Below, piece after piece: positions 45,100 through 55,314 of a stretch of 64,000 bases of DNA. Both the position numbers and the translations under genes were made by a program. The stretch comes from Acidobacteriota bacterium (lineage in GTDB: Bacteria; Acidobacteriota; Terriglobia; Acidiferrales; UBA7541). The notes below the pieces were generated by a model. That model searched no databases and had not been told where the DNA came from. It saw only the letters and a list, made by a program, of their open reading frames with translations. Every line of letters begins with the position of its first letter. Position 1 is the stretch's first letter. The stretch covers positions 124,001 to 188,000 of the forward strand of contig JABCZK010000003.1 in NCBI GenBank assembly GCA_013289695.1, given 5' to 3'.

Positions 45100-47793
45100 T
45101 CACTCGTAGCGCAGCGCGATCATGGGATCGACGCGGGTGGCGCGGCGCGCGGGGATGTAACACGCTAAGAGCCCGACGATGATAATCACTACGGGTGCGA
45201 GGGCGATAACCCAGGCGGCGTGGAATCGAAAGTCGTTGAAACCTGCGGCGATCACTTTTGGCAGAGTGAGCGAAACCAGGAATCCGATCGCCGCGCCGGT
45301 TGCCACCAGCTTCATTCCGTTGCGTATCAGCAGCAGCAGAACTTCATCCGGCCTCGCTCCCAGCGCCATGCGTATGCCTATTTCGTGCGTTCGCTGACCC
45401 ACGAGATAAGAAAGAACGCCGTAAATTCCTATGGCCGCGATGAGCAACGCGCTCGCCGCAAATGCCCCCATCAATTCAGCCAATAGGTCATCGCCCGCGC
45501 TAGAATCCCTAATCACACGCTCCATGGTCCGCACGTCGGTGACCGCCTGATTGCTATCTTCCGCCCAGACAGCGCGGCGCAGCCGGTCAGAAAATAGCGC
45601 GGGGTCCGTGTGCGCGCGCAGCATGAGGTACATCGAGCCCGTCGGGCGAGCCAGAAATGGCTCGAAGAATTCAGGGCGTGGCACCGCTTGGCCAAGATAC
45701 TCGTTCACGTTTCCGGTGATGCCGACGATCTCACTCGGCTTCTCGCTGGTGCGGTGCGCGGGGTCGATGCGAATGTGCCTTCCGATGGGATTTTCGCCCG
45801 GGAAATACCGTCGTGCGAAGGCTTCGTTGACGATCGCCACTGGCACGGAATCGGCATTGTCGGAAGCTGTAAATTCGCGGCCCTGCAGCAGCGGTATTTG
45901 CGTCGTCGCAAAAAATCCCGGGCTTACGGCGAAGTGGCCGCAGGTCGGCTGCTCCCCCGCATTCGTAACAGCATGATTTTCGATGGTAAGCGGCAGCGAA
46001 TCCGGAGAACTGAATGGAAGATCGCTGGTCACCGCCGCCGACTGCACTCCGGGCGCGCTGGTAAGCCTGCGAAGAACGCTTTCATAGAATGACCTTTGGC
46101 GCTGCGGCTGAAAATATTCAAGGCCCCGCAGAGATACCGAAGCTGTGAGCATGTTGTGCGGGTTGAGCCCCGCGTTCGCGCGCATCTCTTGAATGAACTG
46201 TCCGGCAAACATGCTCGCGCCAACCAGAAGAAACAATGAAAGCGCAAGCTGGCCGCCGACCAGCAGGCGCTGCATGCGGTGACGTTCCCGGCTAATCGTC
46301 GTTCCGCGGCCGCCTTCTTTCAGGCCGTTGCTCGCGTCGCCGCGCGAGAATTGCAGCGCCGGCGCAAGACCGAAAAAAATCGAGCACACTAGGATGATCG
46401 CGAGCGTGACGCCCAGCACGTGGCCGTCTATCGTTACTTCTTTTGCCAGCACCACCGCGTCTTCATTCCAATTGAATCGAGGCAGTAAGGCGTGTAGTCC
46501 GCCGTAGCCGACGAGGATGCCCAGGCATCCACCGGTGAAGGAGAGCAGTAGGCATTCGGTGAGAAGTTGGCGGGCAAGTCGAAGGCGTCCGGCACCCAGC
46601 ACTGCGCGAATGGTGAATTCACGCTGCCGTGCCGAGTTGCGCGCCAGCAGCAGGTTGGCAATGTTGGCGCAGGCGATCAGCAGCACGAACGCCACCGCGG
46701 CCATCAGAAATGCCAAGGGCGGGCCGGCATTCATATCGGCGATGCTGTATTGCTGGAGTGACATCACTCCGGCGCCCCACCCGCGATTGGTGTTCGGGTG
46801 GGCTTGCGCGATGCGCTGCGCGATGGTGGCCATCTCGGCGCCGGCTTGCCGCACGTTGACGCCCGGCTTGAGCCGCGCGAAGATTCGGAGGTAGCGGTCA
46901 TCGCGCCCGGTGGCCCGCAGGTTGCCGTGCGATAGAACGAGCGGGATCCAAAGTTTCGCAAGAAACGGAGGCAGCCGAAAACCGGGAGACATAACGCCTA
47001 CGACGGTGCATGGATTGCCATTAATTTTGAGGAGACGCCCCAGAATTTGCTGGTCGCCGCCGAACTCGCTCTTCCACAACTCGTCGCTGAGAATTACAAC
47101 CTGGTCGTGGCCGGGCTGGTCCTCGCCAGCGAGAATTGTCCGGCCGAACGCGGGCACGACGCCCAGTACGTTGAAAAATTCCGGTGAAACTCGCGCGCCC
47201 GATGCTCTTTCCGGTGTTGAGCCGCCGCTGATCGTGAAGCTGTCGAATTCCGCGGCAGCCATGCCGCTGAACGAAGAGCTCTGCGCGCGCCAATCGAGGT
47301 AGTCCGGGCCCGATACCGGAAGTTGAGAATAGACGCGATCCGGCGTGGAGGAATCCACCGCGCTGCTGCTGCTGACGACGATCACTCGGTCCGGTTCAGG
47401 CAAGGGCGGCTTACGGTACATTACTGCGTTGACTACGCTGAATATGATGGTGTTGGCGCCGACGCCGAGGGCGAGCGTGAGGACGGCGACTGCGGTGAAG
47501 CCGGGGGACTTGCGCAAGAGGCGCAGACCGAAGTGAACGTCTTGCAGCAAGTCTTGCAGCCAGCTGACTGGGCGCGCGTCGCGGCATTCTTCTTTGCGTT
47601 TTTCGACGCCGCCCATTTCTAGAAGCGCTGCGCGGCGGGCTTCTTGCTGGGACATTCCTTGGTTGAGGTATTGTTGCGTTTTTAGTTCGACGTGATAGCG
47701 GAGTTCCTCGTCCAGCTCCTGATCGGCGGCTTGGCGATGGAAGAGCGAGCGCAGGCGAAGAGGCAGCGTGTAAATCCAGCGTTCCGGTCGCAT
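45100..47793 (-). CDS. ADOP-type permease with N-terminal prefix domain
   Basis: This 897-residue ADOP carries an extra N-terminal prefix of about 85 residues: MRPERWIYTLPLRLRSLF, an acidic helix ELDEELRYHVELK, and then ARRAALLEMGGVEKRKEECR. The standard duplicated helix, periplasmic core and FtsX layout follows, ending PARRATRVDPMIALRYE. AGGAGG lies about 8 bp before the ATG. It is the last gene of the minus-strand operon that starts with the PadR regulator at 53635. No ATPase gene is near it, so it is an orphan permease in the literal sense, and its partner ATPase, if any, must be encoded elsewhere. Confidence 0.95.
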   Translation of the reverse strand: MRPERWIYTLPLRLRSLFHRQAADQELDEELRYHVELKTQQYLNQGMSQQEARRAALLEMGGVEKRKEECRDARPVSWLQDLLQDVHFGLRLLRKSPGFTAVAVLTLALGVGANTIIFSVVNAVMYRKPPLPEPDRVIVVSSSSAVDSSTPDRVYSQLPVSGPDYLDWRAQSSSFSGMAAAEFDSFTISGGSTPERASGARVSPEFFNVLGVVPAFGRTILAGEDQPGHDQVVILSDELWKSEFGGDQQILGRLLKINGNPCTVVGVMSPGFRLPPFLAKLWIPLVLSHGNLRATGRDDRYLRIFARLKPGVNVRQAGAEMATIAQRIAQAHPNTNRGWGAGVMSLQQYSIADMNAGPPLAFLMAAVAFVLLIACANIANLLLARNSARQREFTIRAVLGAGRLRLARQLLTECLLLSFTGGCLGILVGYGGLHALLPRFNWNEDAVVLAKEVTIDGHVLGVTLAIILVCSIFFGLAPALQFSRGDASNGLKEGGRGTTISRERHRMQRLLVGGQLALSLFLLVGASMFAGQFIQEMRANAGLNPHNMLTASVSLRGLEYFQPQRQRSFYESVLRRLTSAPGVQSAAVTSDLPFSSPDSLPLTIENHAVTNAGEQPTCGHFAVSPGFFATTQIPLLQGREFTASDNADSVPVAIVNEAFARRYFPGENPIGRHIRIDPAHRTSEKPSEIVGITGNVNEYLGQAVPRPEFFEPFLARPTGSMYLMLRAHTDPALFSDRLRRAVWAEDSNQAVTDVRTMERVIRDSSAGDDLLAELMGAFAASALLIAAIGIYGVLSYLVGQRTHEIGIRMALGARPDEVLLLLIRNGMKLVATGAAIGFLVSLTLPKVIAAGFNDFRFHAAWVIALAPVVIIIVGLLACYIPARRATRVDPMIALRYE

Positions 47794-47829
47794 CGTTTGT
47801 CCTCCTGGGCGCTCGCTACGCTCGCTTCC

Positions 47830-50523
47830 TCATTCGTAACGCAGCGCGATCATGGGGCACACGCGCGTGGCGCGGCGCGCGGGGATGTAGCACGCGAGCA
47901 GCGTGACGGCCGTAAGAATGATCGCCACCGTGATGTAGGTTACGGGATCGCTGGCGCTGATTTCGGCTAGCAGGTGTGTCATGGCGCGGGTCAGCGCCCA
48001 CGCTGCGACTGTGCCAATGGCGACTCCGGCGATCAGCAGGCGCACTCCTTGCAGCCAAACCAGATGGAGGATATCGCGCGAGCTTGCGCCGAGGGCCATG
48101 CGAATGCCCATCTCGCGGGTGCGCTGGCTTGCGGCGAACGACACGACACCGTAAACGCCGACGAGCGCGAGAATTAGTCCGATGACGCCAAGCGTGGCAG
48201 CGAGCGTGGCGGCGAGGCGGAACGCGAAGAATCCGAACGCGCCTGCGAGCAATTGGTCCATCGTCGCGATATCCACGATCGCGAGCTCAGGCGCCAGTCG
48301 CGTGATTTGTCCTTTTACCGGCGCGGCGACAGACTCGGGCGGGCCGAGCGTGCGAACTTGCAGAGTCAGTTTCGATGCGAAATTCTGCGCTAGCGGAAGG
48401 TAGAAGAAAGGCGCAGCGTCTTCGCCAACGGTTTTGTATTTGCCGTTGCCGGTGACGCCGACGACTTCCATGAAAGGACCCAGGTCAGCATCCAGGCTGA
48501 AGCGTTTTCCGATGGGGTCTTCGCGCGGCCAGAAGCGCGCGGCCATTGTCTGATTGATGATGGCGACGCGCGGAGCTGTTTGGTTGTCCGCATCCGTGAA
48601 AATGCGGCCGCGGAGAAGAATGATGCGCATGGTCTCGAAGTAAGGCGGGTCAACGGAGTTCGAAAGAACGCTGGGGGCCTGGCGCCCGGGAGGCGTCGGA
48701 CGGCCCTCGAGCGAAACTGGCCTGCTATTGGGGAAGCCGCCCATCGGCACGTAGGAAGCGAGGCTCACGGATTGCACACCGGGAAGAGCGCGCACGCGGG
48801 ACTCGAGCCCGCGATAGAACGCGGTCGTGCGTGACTCGTCGTAGCCGGCCTGGTGCGGGTCGATCGTCACGTTGAGGACGTGGCTCGGGTCAAACCCGAG
48901 ATCGAAGGTTTGGACTTTTTGCAAGCTGCGGACAAAAAGACCGGCAACGACTAGCAGCGTGAATGAGCCCGCCACTTGCGCAACGACTAGAAAATTCCGA
49001 AAGCCGGGATGATGAATGCCGAAAGAATCTCGCTGGCCGCCTTCGTGCAGGACAGAATCAACGTCCGCAGAGGAAGCGCGCAGAGCCGGCAGCAGGCCGA
49101 CCACTAAACCGGTGAGGAGCGCGGTAGTGGCGGCGAAAGCGAACACGCGCCAATCGAAAGCAGCATTCACGTGCAGCGGCACGCTCTGCAGATGAATTGA
49201 ACTGGCGAGGCGACTGGCCCACATTCCGAGGAGCATGCCGGCGGCGCCGCCCAGAATTGCGAGCAGCACACTTTCGGTGAGCATCTGGCGGATGAGCCGC
49301 GCGCGTCCAGCGCCCAGTGCCGCGCGAATGGCCATTTCGCGCTGGCGAGCCGAGCCGCGGGCGAGCAGGATGTTTTCCACGTTCATGCAAGCCAGCAACA
49401 AGACGAACGCGGCGAGCACCACGAACAGGCCGGAAACCGCGACAAAGAAATTGTTCGCATAAGGAATGGGACGCGCCGATTTTTCCGGAATGGCGCGCAC
49501 CTTGAACCATTTGTCCGTCGCGGGATATTGGAGGGCGAGGCGCGCGGTAATTACGTCAAGTGAACTCTGCGCTTGGCGAAGGCTGATGCCGGGCCTTAGG
49601 CGGCCGAAGGCCAGGATTCTGCGGCGATCGCGGTTCTCCCAAAACAGGCTTGCGGATTCCTCCTGAATCATCGCGCTCATCGGGAGATAGACGTGCGTCT
49701 CGAAGATGGAATACATGCCCTGAAATTGGCGTGGCACAACGCCGATGATCGTGGCGGATTTTCCGTTGACGAGGATTTGTTTGCCGACCGCGCGCGGATC
49801 GCCATGGAATCTGCTCTGCCAATAGCCGTAGCCGAGAACCACGAGGAGCGGCTCACCGGGCGTTTCGGCTTCGCTGGGGAGGTAGAGGCGGCCGGCGGCG
49901 GGTCGCAGCCCTAGCGACGTGAAATAATTTCCGGAGACGTAGTTTGCGGAACATTCCTCGGACTGATCGTTCGCCGTGAACTGTACCGTAGCGAGAACGA
50001 GTCCGAATATGTCGGCAACCTTGTTGGCTTGCTCGCGAAAGTCGACAAATTCGGGATAGGAAAATCCCGAGGAGCCGACTGGCGCGTCTTTCTGCTGGAT
50101 CGCGAGCACCGCGATTTGTTCGGGCGAAGGGACCGGCAAGGGACGCAGCAGGAATCCATTCACGACGCTGAAGATGGCGGTATTCGCGCCCACACCGAGC
50201 GCGAGGGCGATCACGACTACGGCGGTTACGCCCGGGGATTTGCATAGCATGCGGAAACCGAAGCGAATATCGCGAGCGAAGTTTTCCAACCGATTCACCT
50301 GGCGCGCGTCGCGGCATTCTTCTTTGCGTTTTTCCAGGCCGCCCATTTCGAGCACGGCGGCGCGGCGGGCTTGTTGCGCGGACATTCCTTGGGCGATGAA
50401 TTCCCGTGCTTTCTGGTCTAGGTGATCGCGGAGTTCTTCGTCGAGCTCCTCGTCCGCTTTCTGGCGGTCAAACAGCGAGCGTATGCGCAGAGGCAGCTTG
50501 TAAATCCAGCGTTCCGGTCGCAT
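47830..50523 (-). CDS. ADOP-type permease with N-terminal prefix domain
   Basis: This 897-residue ADOP begins MRPERWIYKLPLRIRSLF; the frame extends 18 codons further upstream. The ATG at 50523 is chosen because it matches the almost identical starts of its two neighbours and has GGGAG about 9 bp upstream. The prefix (1-85) includes ADEELDEELRDHLDQK and RRAAVLEMGGLEKRKEECR. The duplicated FtsX body ends PARRATRVCPMIALRYE, with Cys in place of the usual Asp. It is 36 bp from the next ADOP and clearly in one operon. The substrate is unknown. Confidence 0.94.
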   Translation of the reverse strand: MRPERWIYKLPLRIRSLFDRQKADEELDEELRDHLDQKAREFIAQGMSAQQARRAAVLEMGGLEKRKEECRDARQVNRLENFARDIRFGFRMLCKSPGVTAVVVIALALGVGANTAIFSVVNGFLLRPLPVPSPEQIAVLAIQQKDAPVGSSGFSYPEFVDFREQANKVADIFGLVLATVQFTANDQSEECSANYVSGNYFTSLGLRPAAGRLYLPSEAETPGEPLLVVLGYGYWQSRFHGDPRAVGKQILVNGKSATIIGVVPRQFQGMYSIFETHVYLPMSAMIQEESASLFWENRDRRRILAFGRLRPGISLRQAQSSLDVITARLALQYPATDKWFKVRAIPEKSARPIPYANNFFVAVSGLFVVLAAFVLLLACMNVENILLARGSARQREMAIRAALGAGRARLIRQMLTESVLLAILGGAAGMLLGMWASRLASSIHLQSVPLHVNAAFDWRVFAFAATTALLTGLVVGLLPALRASSADVDSVLHEGGQRDSFGIHHPGFRNFLVVAQVAGSFTLLVVAGLFVRSLQKVQTFDLGFDPSHVLNVTIDPHQAGYDESRTTAFYRGLESRVRALPGVQSVSLASYVPMGGFPNSRPVSLEGRPTPPGRQAPSVLSNSVDPPYFETMRIILLRGRIFTDADNQTAPRVAIINQTMAARFWPREDPIGKRFSLDADLGPFMEVVGVTGNGKYKTVGEDAAPFFYLPLAQNFASKLTLQVRTLGPPESVAAPVKGQITRLAPELAIVDIATMDQLLAGAFGFFAFRLAATLAATLGVIGLILALVGVYGVVSFAASQRTREMGIRMALGASSRDILHLVWLQGVRLLIAGVAIGTVAAWALTRAMTHLLAEISASDPVTYITVAIILTAVTLLACYIPARRATRVCPMIALRYE

Positions 50524-50586
50524 CGTTTTTTTCTCCCGAGCGCCAGCCGCGCTCGGTAACCCGAAAATTTCATGCACTTGAGCTGC

Positions 50587-53253
50587 TTAATCGCAGCGCA
50601 GCGCGACGATTGGATCCACGCGGGCGCCGCGGCGCGCGGGGATGTAGCACGCGGCCAGGGCGACCAGCGCGAAGAATGCCGCGACGGCTACATACGTTAC
50701 CGGGTCACTCGATTTCACGGTGCTGAGGATTGCGGCCATGCCGCGACTGACCGCGGCGGCAACAAACAGACCGCAGGCGATGCCGGTTAACGCGAGCTTC
50801 AATCCTTGCCCGAGAATCATGCGCGTGACATCGCGGGAACTCGCACCGAGGGCCATACGAATGCCGATTTCGCGTACACGCTGTTGCACCGATTGCGCGG
50901 TGACTCCGTAAATTCCGATCGCTCCAAGGAGCAGCGCGAGAACGCCGAAGAAAGTGAGCAACTGAGCCAGAATGCGGTTGCCGGTATTGCGTTCGGTGAT
51001 GAGGTCGTCCATGGTGCGAACTGCGGAGACGGGTTGGTCGGCATCCACGGACCAGACCGCGGTGCGAATGGCAGAGGCTGCTTCGGTGCTGGGGCGCGCG
51101 GTGCGCGTGACGATCGACATGTGCGCGCTGGGGAATTGCGCCGCCGGGACGTAGATTTGGCGCATGGGCCGGTCGGTGAGGTTGAAAAGTTTGGTGTCGC
51201 GGACGACGCCGACGATGGTGCAGATGTCGTGATTATCGCCGACCTCCAGCTGCCGGCCGAGTGGATCTTCTTTCGAGAATTGCTGGCGCAGAAGCGTTTC
51301 GTTGATGACGACGACTTTGCGGGAATCGGCGCCGTCGGCGGGTTCGAGCGCGCGGCCGCGCAGCAGTACCATCTGCATAGTTTGGAAATAGCCGGGAGTG
51401 ATCGCGGAATATTCGGCGCCGAGAGCTTCGCCGGGTCCGGCGGGCGCATGACCGACGACCTGGATCAGTTTTACCTGGTTCGAATCGCCGAAAGGCGTGT
51501 ACTGGCCGGCGTCGGCCGATTCGACTTCGGGAAGCGCGCGGACGCGAGCGAGGACTTGATCGTAGAAGCCGCGTATCTGCACCTCCGTCTGATATTTTGC
51601 GGGCGGGAGCACCAGTTGCGTGACCATCAGGTTGCGCGACTGAAATCCGATGTCGCCATAAACCATGTGCGCGAAATCCCGCACCAGCAAAACGGCGCAG
51701 ATCAGCACGACTACGGCGAGCGAAATCTGACCGGCTACGAATACATTGCGCAAACGGCGCGCCACGCGGCTGCCCGAGATTTGCCCGGCCGATTCCTTTA
51801 GCGAATGAATTACGTCGAGTCCGGAACTTCCGAAGGCCGGCGCGAGTCCGAAGCTGACGCCGCAGAGGATCGCGATGCCAAATGTGTAGGCGAACGTCTT
51901 CACATCGAGGGTGCCGCGTCCGTAGTTGACGATGTAGCCGCGAATACGATCGGGAATCGCGTTCTCGATCCAGTGCACACCCCAAATTCCGAACAGAGCG
52001 CCGGCCGCGCCGCCGAACGTAAACAGGAGCAACGATTCGGTGAGCAATTGGCGGGCGAGTCGAAAGCGCGAGGCGCCCAGCGCTCCGCGCACGGCGAATT
52101 CTTTCGCGCGGCTGCTGGCGCGAGCGAGCATCAGGTTGGCGACGTTGGCACAGGCGATCAGCAGCACCAAGCCGACGAGGTAGAAGGAAATCATGACCTG
52201 CTGCACGCCTTCGTTCTTGCCGATTTCAAAAAGCATGGAACTGACCAGCGTGGTTGCATTGGTGTTGGTTTGCGGGTAGGTCTTTTCGAGGCGCGCGGCG
52301 ATTGCAGCCATGCCTAGGCCGGCTTGTTGCTGCGTGACTCCGGGTTTGAGACGACCAAACGCTTCAAACCATGAATTGCTGCGATCGTTGCGCGCTTTAT
52401 CGTCCAGGGCGAGCGGCGCCCACATATTGGAGACGCCCATGAGCGAGAATTGGAAACTGGCGGGCATGACGCCGACGATCGTGTAGGCCTCGCCCTCTAC
52501 CGTCACGGCGCGGCCGATAATGCGCGGATCAGCGGCAAAACGGCTTTCCCACAGGCCGCGGCTGATGATCACGACGTGGCTGGAAGCGGGCTGGGATTCC
52601 TGCGGCAGGAACGTGCGGCCAAGCATCGGCTGCGCTCCGAGCGCCTGAAAGAAATTCCATCCCACCAGGCCGCCGAGGACGCGGTCCGGCGGCCCGTCGC
52701 CGGTGAGATTGAAATACCAGCTTGTCCACGGAACGAGTTGCTCGAAGGAAGAATTTTGCTTTTCGTAGTCGAAGTAATCAGCGCTGGAGGTGACGCCGTT
52801 GCTGGTCCAGCCTTTTTTCGTGTCGTGCGAAAGCAAAACCATCAGGCGATCCGCCTGCGGATAGGGCAGAGGTTTGATGAGCCACGCATTCACATAGCTG
52901 AAGATCGCGGTGTTCGCGCCGATGCCCAGAGCGAGCGTGACGATGGCGATCGCGGTAAAGCCGGGAGATTTTCGCAGCATGCGCAAACCGTAGCGGAGAT
53001 CCTGGGCGAAAGTTTCAAGGAAGTGGATGCCGCGCGCGTCGCGACATTCTTCTTTGCGCTTTTCGAGGCCGCCCATTTCGAGCACGGCCGCGCGCCGCGC
53101 TTCTTGCAGAGTCATGCCCTGGGAGATGTATTGCCGGGTTTTTAGTTCGAGGTGATCGCGGAGTTCATCGTCGAGCTCCTCGTCCGCTTTCTGGCGATGG
53201 AAGAGCGAGCGCAGGCGGAGTGGCAACTTGTAAATCCAGCGTTCCGGTCGCAT
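50587..53253 (-). CDS. ADOP-type permease with N-terminal prefix domain
   Basis: This 888-residue ADOP begins MRPERWIYKLPLRLRSLF with the same prefix domain as its two neighbours, and has the duplicated helix/core/FtsX body. The C-terminus reads PARRGARVDPIVALRCD, the most divergent version in the window. It is the first permease after the PadR gene (46 bp gap). GGGAAAA lies upstream of the ATG. Its location at the head of the operon suggests the PadR regulator controls it most directly. Confidence 0.94.
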   Translation of the reverse strand: MRPERWIYKLPLRLRSLFHRQKADEELDDELRDHLELKTRQYISQGMTLQEARRAAVLEMGGLEKRKEECRDARGIHFLETFAQDLRYGLRMLRKSPGFTAIAIVTLALGIGANTAIFSYVNAWLIKPLPYPQADRLMVLLSHDTKKGWTSNGVTSSADYFDYEKQNSSFEQLVPWTSWYFNLTGDGPPDRVLGGLVGWNFFQALGAQPMLGRTFLPQESQPASSHVVIISRGLWESRFAADPRIIGRAVTVEGEAYTIVGVMPASFQFSLMGVSNMWAPLALDDKARNDRSNSWFEAFGRLKPGVTQQQAGLGMAAIAARLEKTYPQTNTNATTLVSSMLFEIGKNEGVQQVMISFYLVGLVLLIACANVANLMLARASSRAKEFAVRGALGASRFRLARQLLTESLLLFTFGGAAGALFGIWGVHWIENAIPDRIRGYIVNYGRGTLDVKTFAYTFGIAILCGVSFGLAPAFGSSGLDVIHSLKESAGQISGSRVARRLRNVFVAGQISLAVVVLICAVLLVRDFAHMVYGDIGFQSRNLMVTQLVLPPAKYQTEVQIRGFYDQVLARVRALPEVESADAGQYTPFGDSNQVKLIQVVGHAPAGPGEALGAEYSAITPGYFQTMQMVLLRGRALEPADGADSRKVVVINETLLRQQFSKEDPLGRQLEVGDNHDICTIVGVVRDTKLFNLTDRPMRQIYVPAAQFPSAHMSIVTRTARPSTEAASAIRTAVWSVDADQPVSAVRTMDDLITERNTGNRILAQLLTFFGVLALLLGAIGIYGVTAQSVQQRVREIGIRMALGASSRDVTRMILGQGLKLALTGIACGLFVAAAVSRGMAAILSTVKSSDPVTYVAVAAFFALVALAACYIPARRGARVDPIVALRCD

Positions 53254-53299
53254 CTTTTGTTTTCCCGGGCGCTTCGTGCGCGCGGCCTCCTGGCGTGGA

Positions 53300-53635
53300 T
53301 CAGGTCTCTTTCAGCCTTACAACGTGCGAGATCGCAGCCGCGAGCCGGCCCCAGTTGTCTGCTTCCTTTTCCAGGTGTTTACGGCCGGGGCGCGTGAGCG
53401 AATAGAATTTTGCGCGCCGGTTGTTCTCGGTAGTTTTCCACTCGGCGGTAATCCAGCCTTCTTGCTCCAGCTTGTGCAATGCGGGATAGAGCGAGCCGTC
53501 GCTTACCTGCAACACGTCGCCGGAGACCTGCTTCAGGCGCAGGCTGATGGCGAAGCCGTTGAGGGGTTGGAGCGCGAGGATTTTCAGAAGCAGCAAGTCC
53601 AGCGTGCCTTGCACCAAGTCGGAGGGTTTGCTCAT
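53300..53635 (-). CDS. PadR-family transcriptional regulator
   Basis: This 111-residue winged-helix protein has MSKPSDLVQGTLDLLLLKIL, LNGFAISLRLKQVSGDVLQV, SDGSLYPALHKLEQEGWITA and a short C-terminal helix, the compact subfamily-1 PadR layout. The frame is open upstream, but the ATG at 53635 gives the usual PadR start and length. It precedes three prefix-type ADOP genes on the same strand. PadR next to ADOP is a recurrent acidobacterial arrangement, and it probably represses this operon in response to a small ligand. Confidence 0.93.
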   Translation of the reverse strand: MSKPSDLVQGTLDLLLLKILALQPLNGFAISLRLKQVSGDVLQVSDGSLYPALHKLEQEGWITAEWKTTENNRRAKFYSLTRPGRKHLEKEADNWGRLAAAISHVVRLKET

Positions 53636-53721
53636 GCGCTTGTCTCGGTAACCGAGCGAAGGATACAACTGTTGCGCTCGGTAAGCAAGGGGAAGATCGC
53701 GGTGCGCGGCGCGGAGTGCCC

Positions 53722-55170
53722 CTACGAAATCGCGGCGTTTGCTTTGGTGGTGCGCGCGTACCAGAGCGAAACGGCGATGCCCGTTAGCACTGCCGCCAAA
53801 AACAGATACGGCACGTACCGCCACGGCGCGGCGGGGACAGGGAAAACGCTTAGAGCGAGGACTGCCGCGAGGATGAAGAGCGCGGCGGCGCTGACTGCGA
53901 CGTCCAGGCGGCGAAGGATTTTGCGTCGGAGGAGGAAGAACGGCATGGCGAGGCAGACCAGGAAATAGGAGCTGATGAAGCCGTAGGAGGCGAGTTGAGT
54001 TAGATAATTGATGCAATCGGGAAGCAGAACTTTTGAGACGAGCAGCGCCGCGGGGCAGGCGATGGCGATTAGGGCGATTAGTGCGATGGCGCGATGAGGT
54101 GTTTTGTTGACAGGATGCGCCGATCCATAGCTAGGCGCGAACATGCGATTTTGCGCCAGGTAATAAAGGACACGCGCGCCGGCGTTAAGCGAGCCCAGCG
54201 TGCAGGCAAAATAACTGAGCGCGATGCCGACAGAACTGACATAGCCGAAGCTGGCGAGATTCATAGAGCGCGCGATGGCATCGAAGGGAGCGTTGAGCTG
54301 ATCGAGCGCCAGGCCATTTTTCCGGGCGAGCGCGGTGAGGCAATAAATCATCACCAGGTAGAGAATGCCCACGGGAATCAAGCAGCTCACGATCACCCGC
54401 GGAATGGTGCGGCGCGCGTGCGAGGCCTCTTCGCCGAGAGTGGTGACGCTTTCGAAGCCGGCGAGGGTCATGAAGCCGAAGACCATGGCGAATTGAAAGC
54501 CGGATAATTGCGCGCCGTCCAAGTGCAGCTGCGGGCGGTCGAGCCACGCGGAATTGTGGCGCATGGCCAGCGCAATGATGACGATGATGACGGCGAGCGA
54601 GCTAAGTTCGATGGCGAGCATCACTTCGGTGGAGAGCTTGATGTCGCGGTGCGCGATGATCCATGCGGCGACCACCACGATCGTGGTGATGGCCGCCGCA
54701 CGCGGAAAAGATGCGGGCGCACCGGTAATCTGGCGGAAGAAAAGATCGGCGTAATACGCGGAAGAGGGCGCGGTGCCGGCCGCGCCGAAGGCCATGGCGG
54801 CGACGTAAGCCCATCCAGTTATCATGCAGGCGCCGCGGCCGAGGCCGGCAGAGGCGAAGTCGGCCAGCGAACCTGCGGAAGCGCACTGCGCGGAGAAGCG
54901 ATGCACGCTGTAAGTGATCAGCGAAAAGGCGACAAGCGTGAAGAGGAAAATGAGCCACGTGGCGTTCCCGCCCTTGGCGATGAGCAGCGGCAGAACGATG
55001 CCGCAAGTGCCGGTGGGCGCCATTACACCGAGGGTGAGAGCCGTATCCTCTATAAATGATAAATAATTGTGGCGCAACGTGGAGCGAGAGCGCGCCGAAG
55101 CGTCAGTGGAAGAGGATTGTGCCGCGAGAGTCACATGAGCAACAGTAGCAGCAGGAGTTTTTAGGCGCAA
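53722..55170 (-). CDS. APC-family amino acid permease
   Basis: This is a permease of up to 482 residues with about twelve helices. Family landmarks are LTLGVMAPTGTCGIVLPLLI near the N-terminus and GFMTLAGFESVTTLGEEASH in the central region, followed by RRTIPRVIVSCLIPVGI. The frame begins at a TTG (55170); the first about 30 residues are not hydrophobic and the true start may lie a little downstream (for example GTG at 55134). It is similar in plan to the APC permease at 29372. It lies 86 bp upstream of the PadR gene on the same strand; co-transcription is possible. Confidence 0.88.
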   Translation of the reverse strand: MRLKTPAATVAHVTLAAQSSSTDASARSRSTLRHNYLSFIEDTALTLGVMAPTGTCGIVLPLLIAKGGNATWLIFLFTLVAFSLITYSVHRFSAQCASAGSLADFASAGLGRGACMITGWAYVAAMAFGAAGTAPSSAYYADLFFRQITGAPASFPRAAAITTIVVVAAWIIAHRDIKLSTEVMLAIELSSLAVIIVIIALAMRHNSAWLDRPQLHLDGAQLSGFQFAMVFGFMTLAGFESVTTLGEEASHARRTIPRVIVSCLIPVGILYLVMIYCLTALARKNGLALDQLNAPFDAIARSMNLASFGYVSSVGIALSYFACTLGSLNAGARVLYYLAQNRMFAPSYGSAHPVNKTPHRAIALIALIAIACPAALLVSKVLLPDCINYLTQLASYGFISSYFLVCLAMPFFLLRRKILRRLDVAVSAAALFILAAVLALSVFPVPAAPWRYVPYLFLAAVLTGIAVSLWYARTTKANAAIS

Positions 55171-55314
55171 ATGCGTGGCGCACAGCCAAGAGCGCCCTCC
55201 CGCGGCGCTTTTCGTAGAACTACGGACCTGGATATTGTCTTCCCACGCAGCGTGTGAGATACCACAGCCGTTGATTCGTGAAAATAATTCGTGAGTCGTT
55301 TCGTGAGGGCAACG

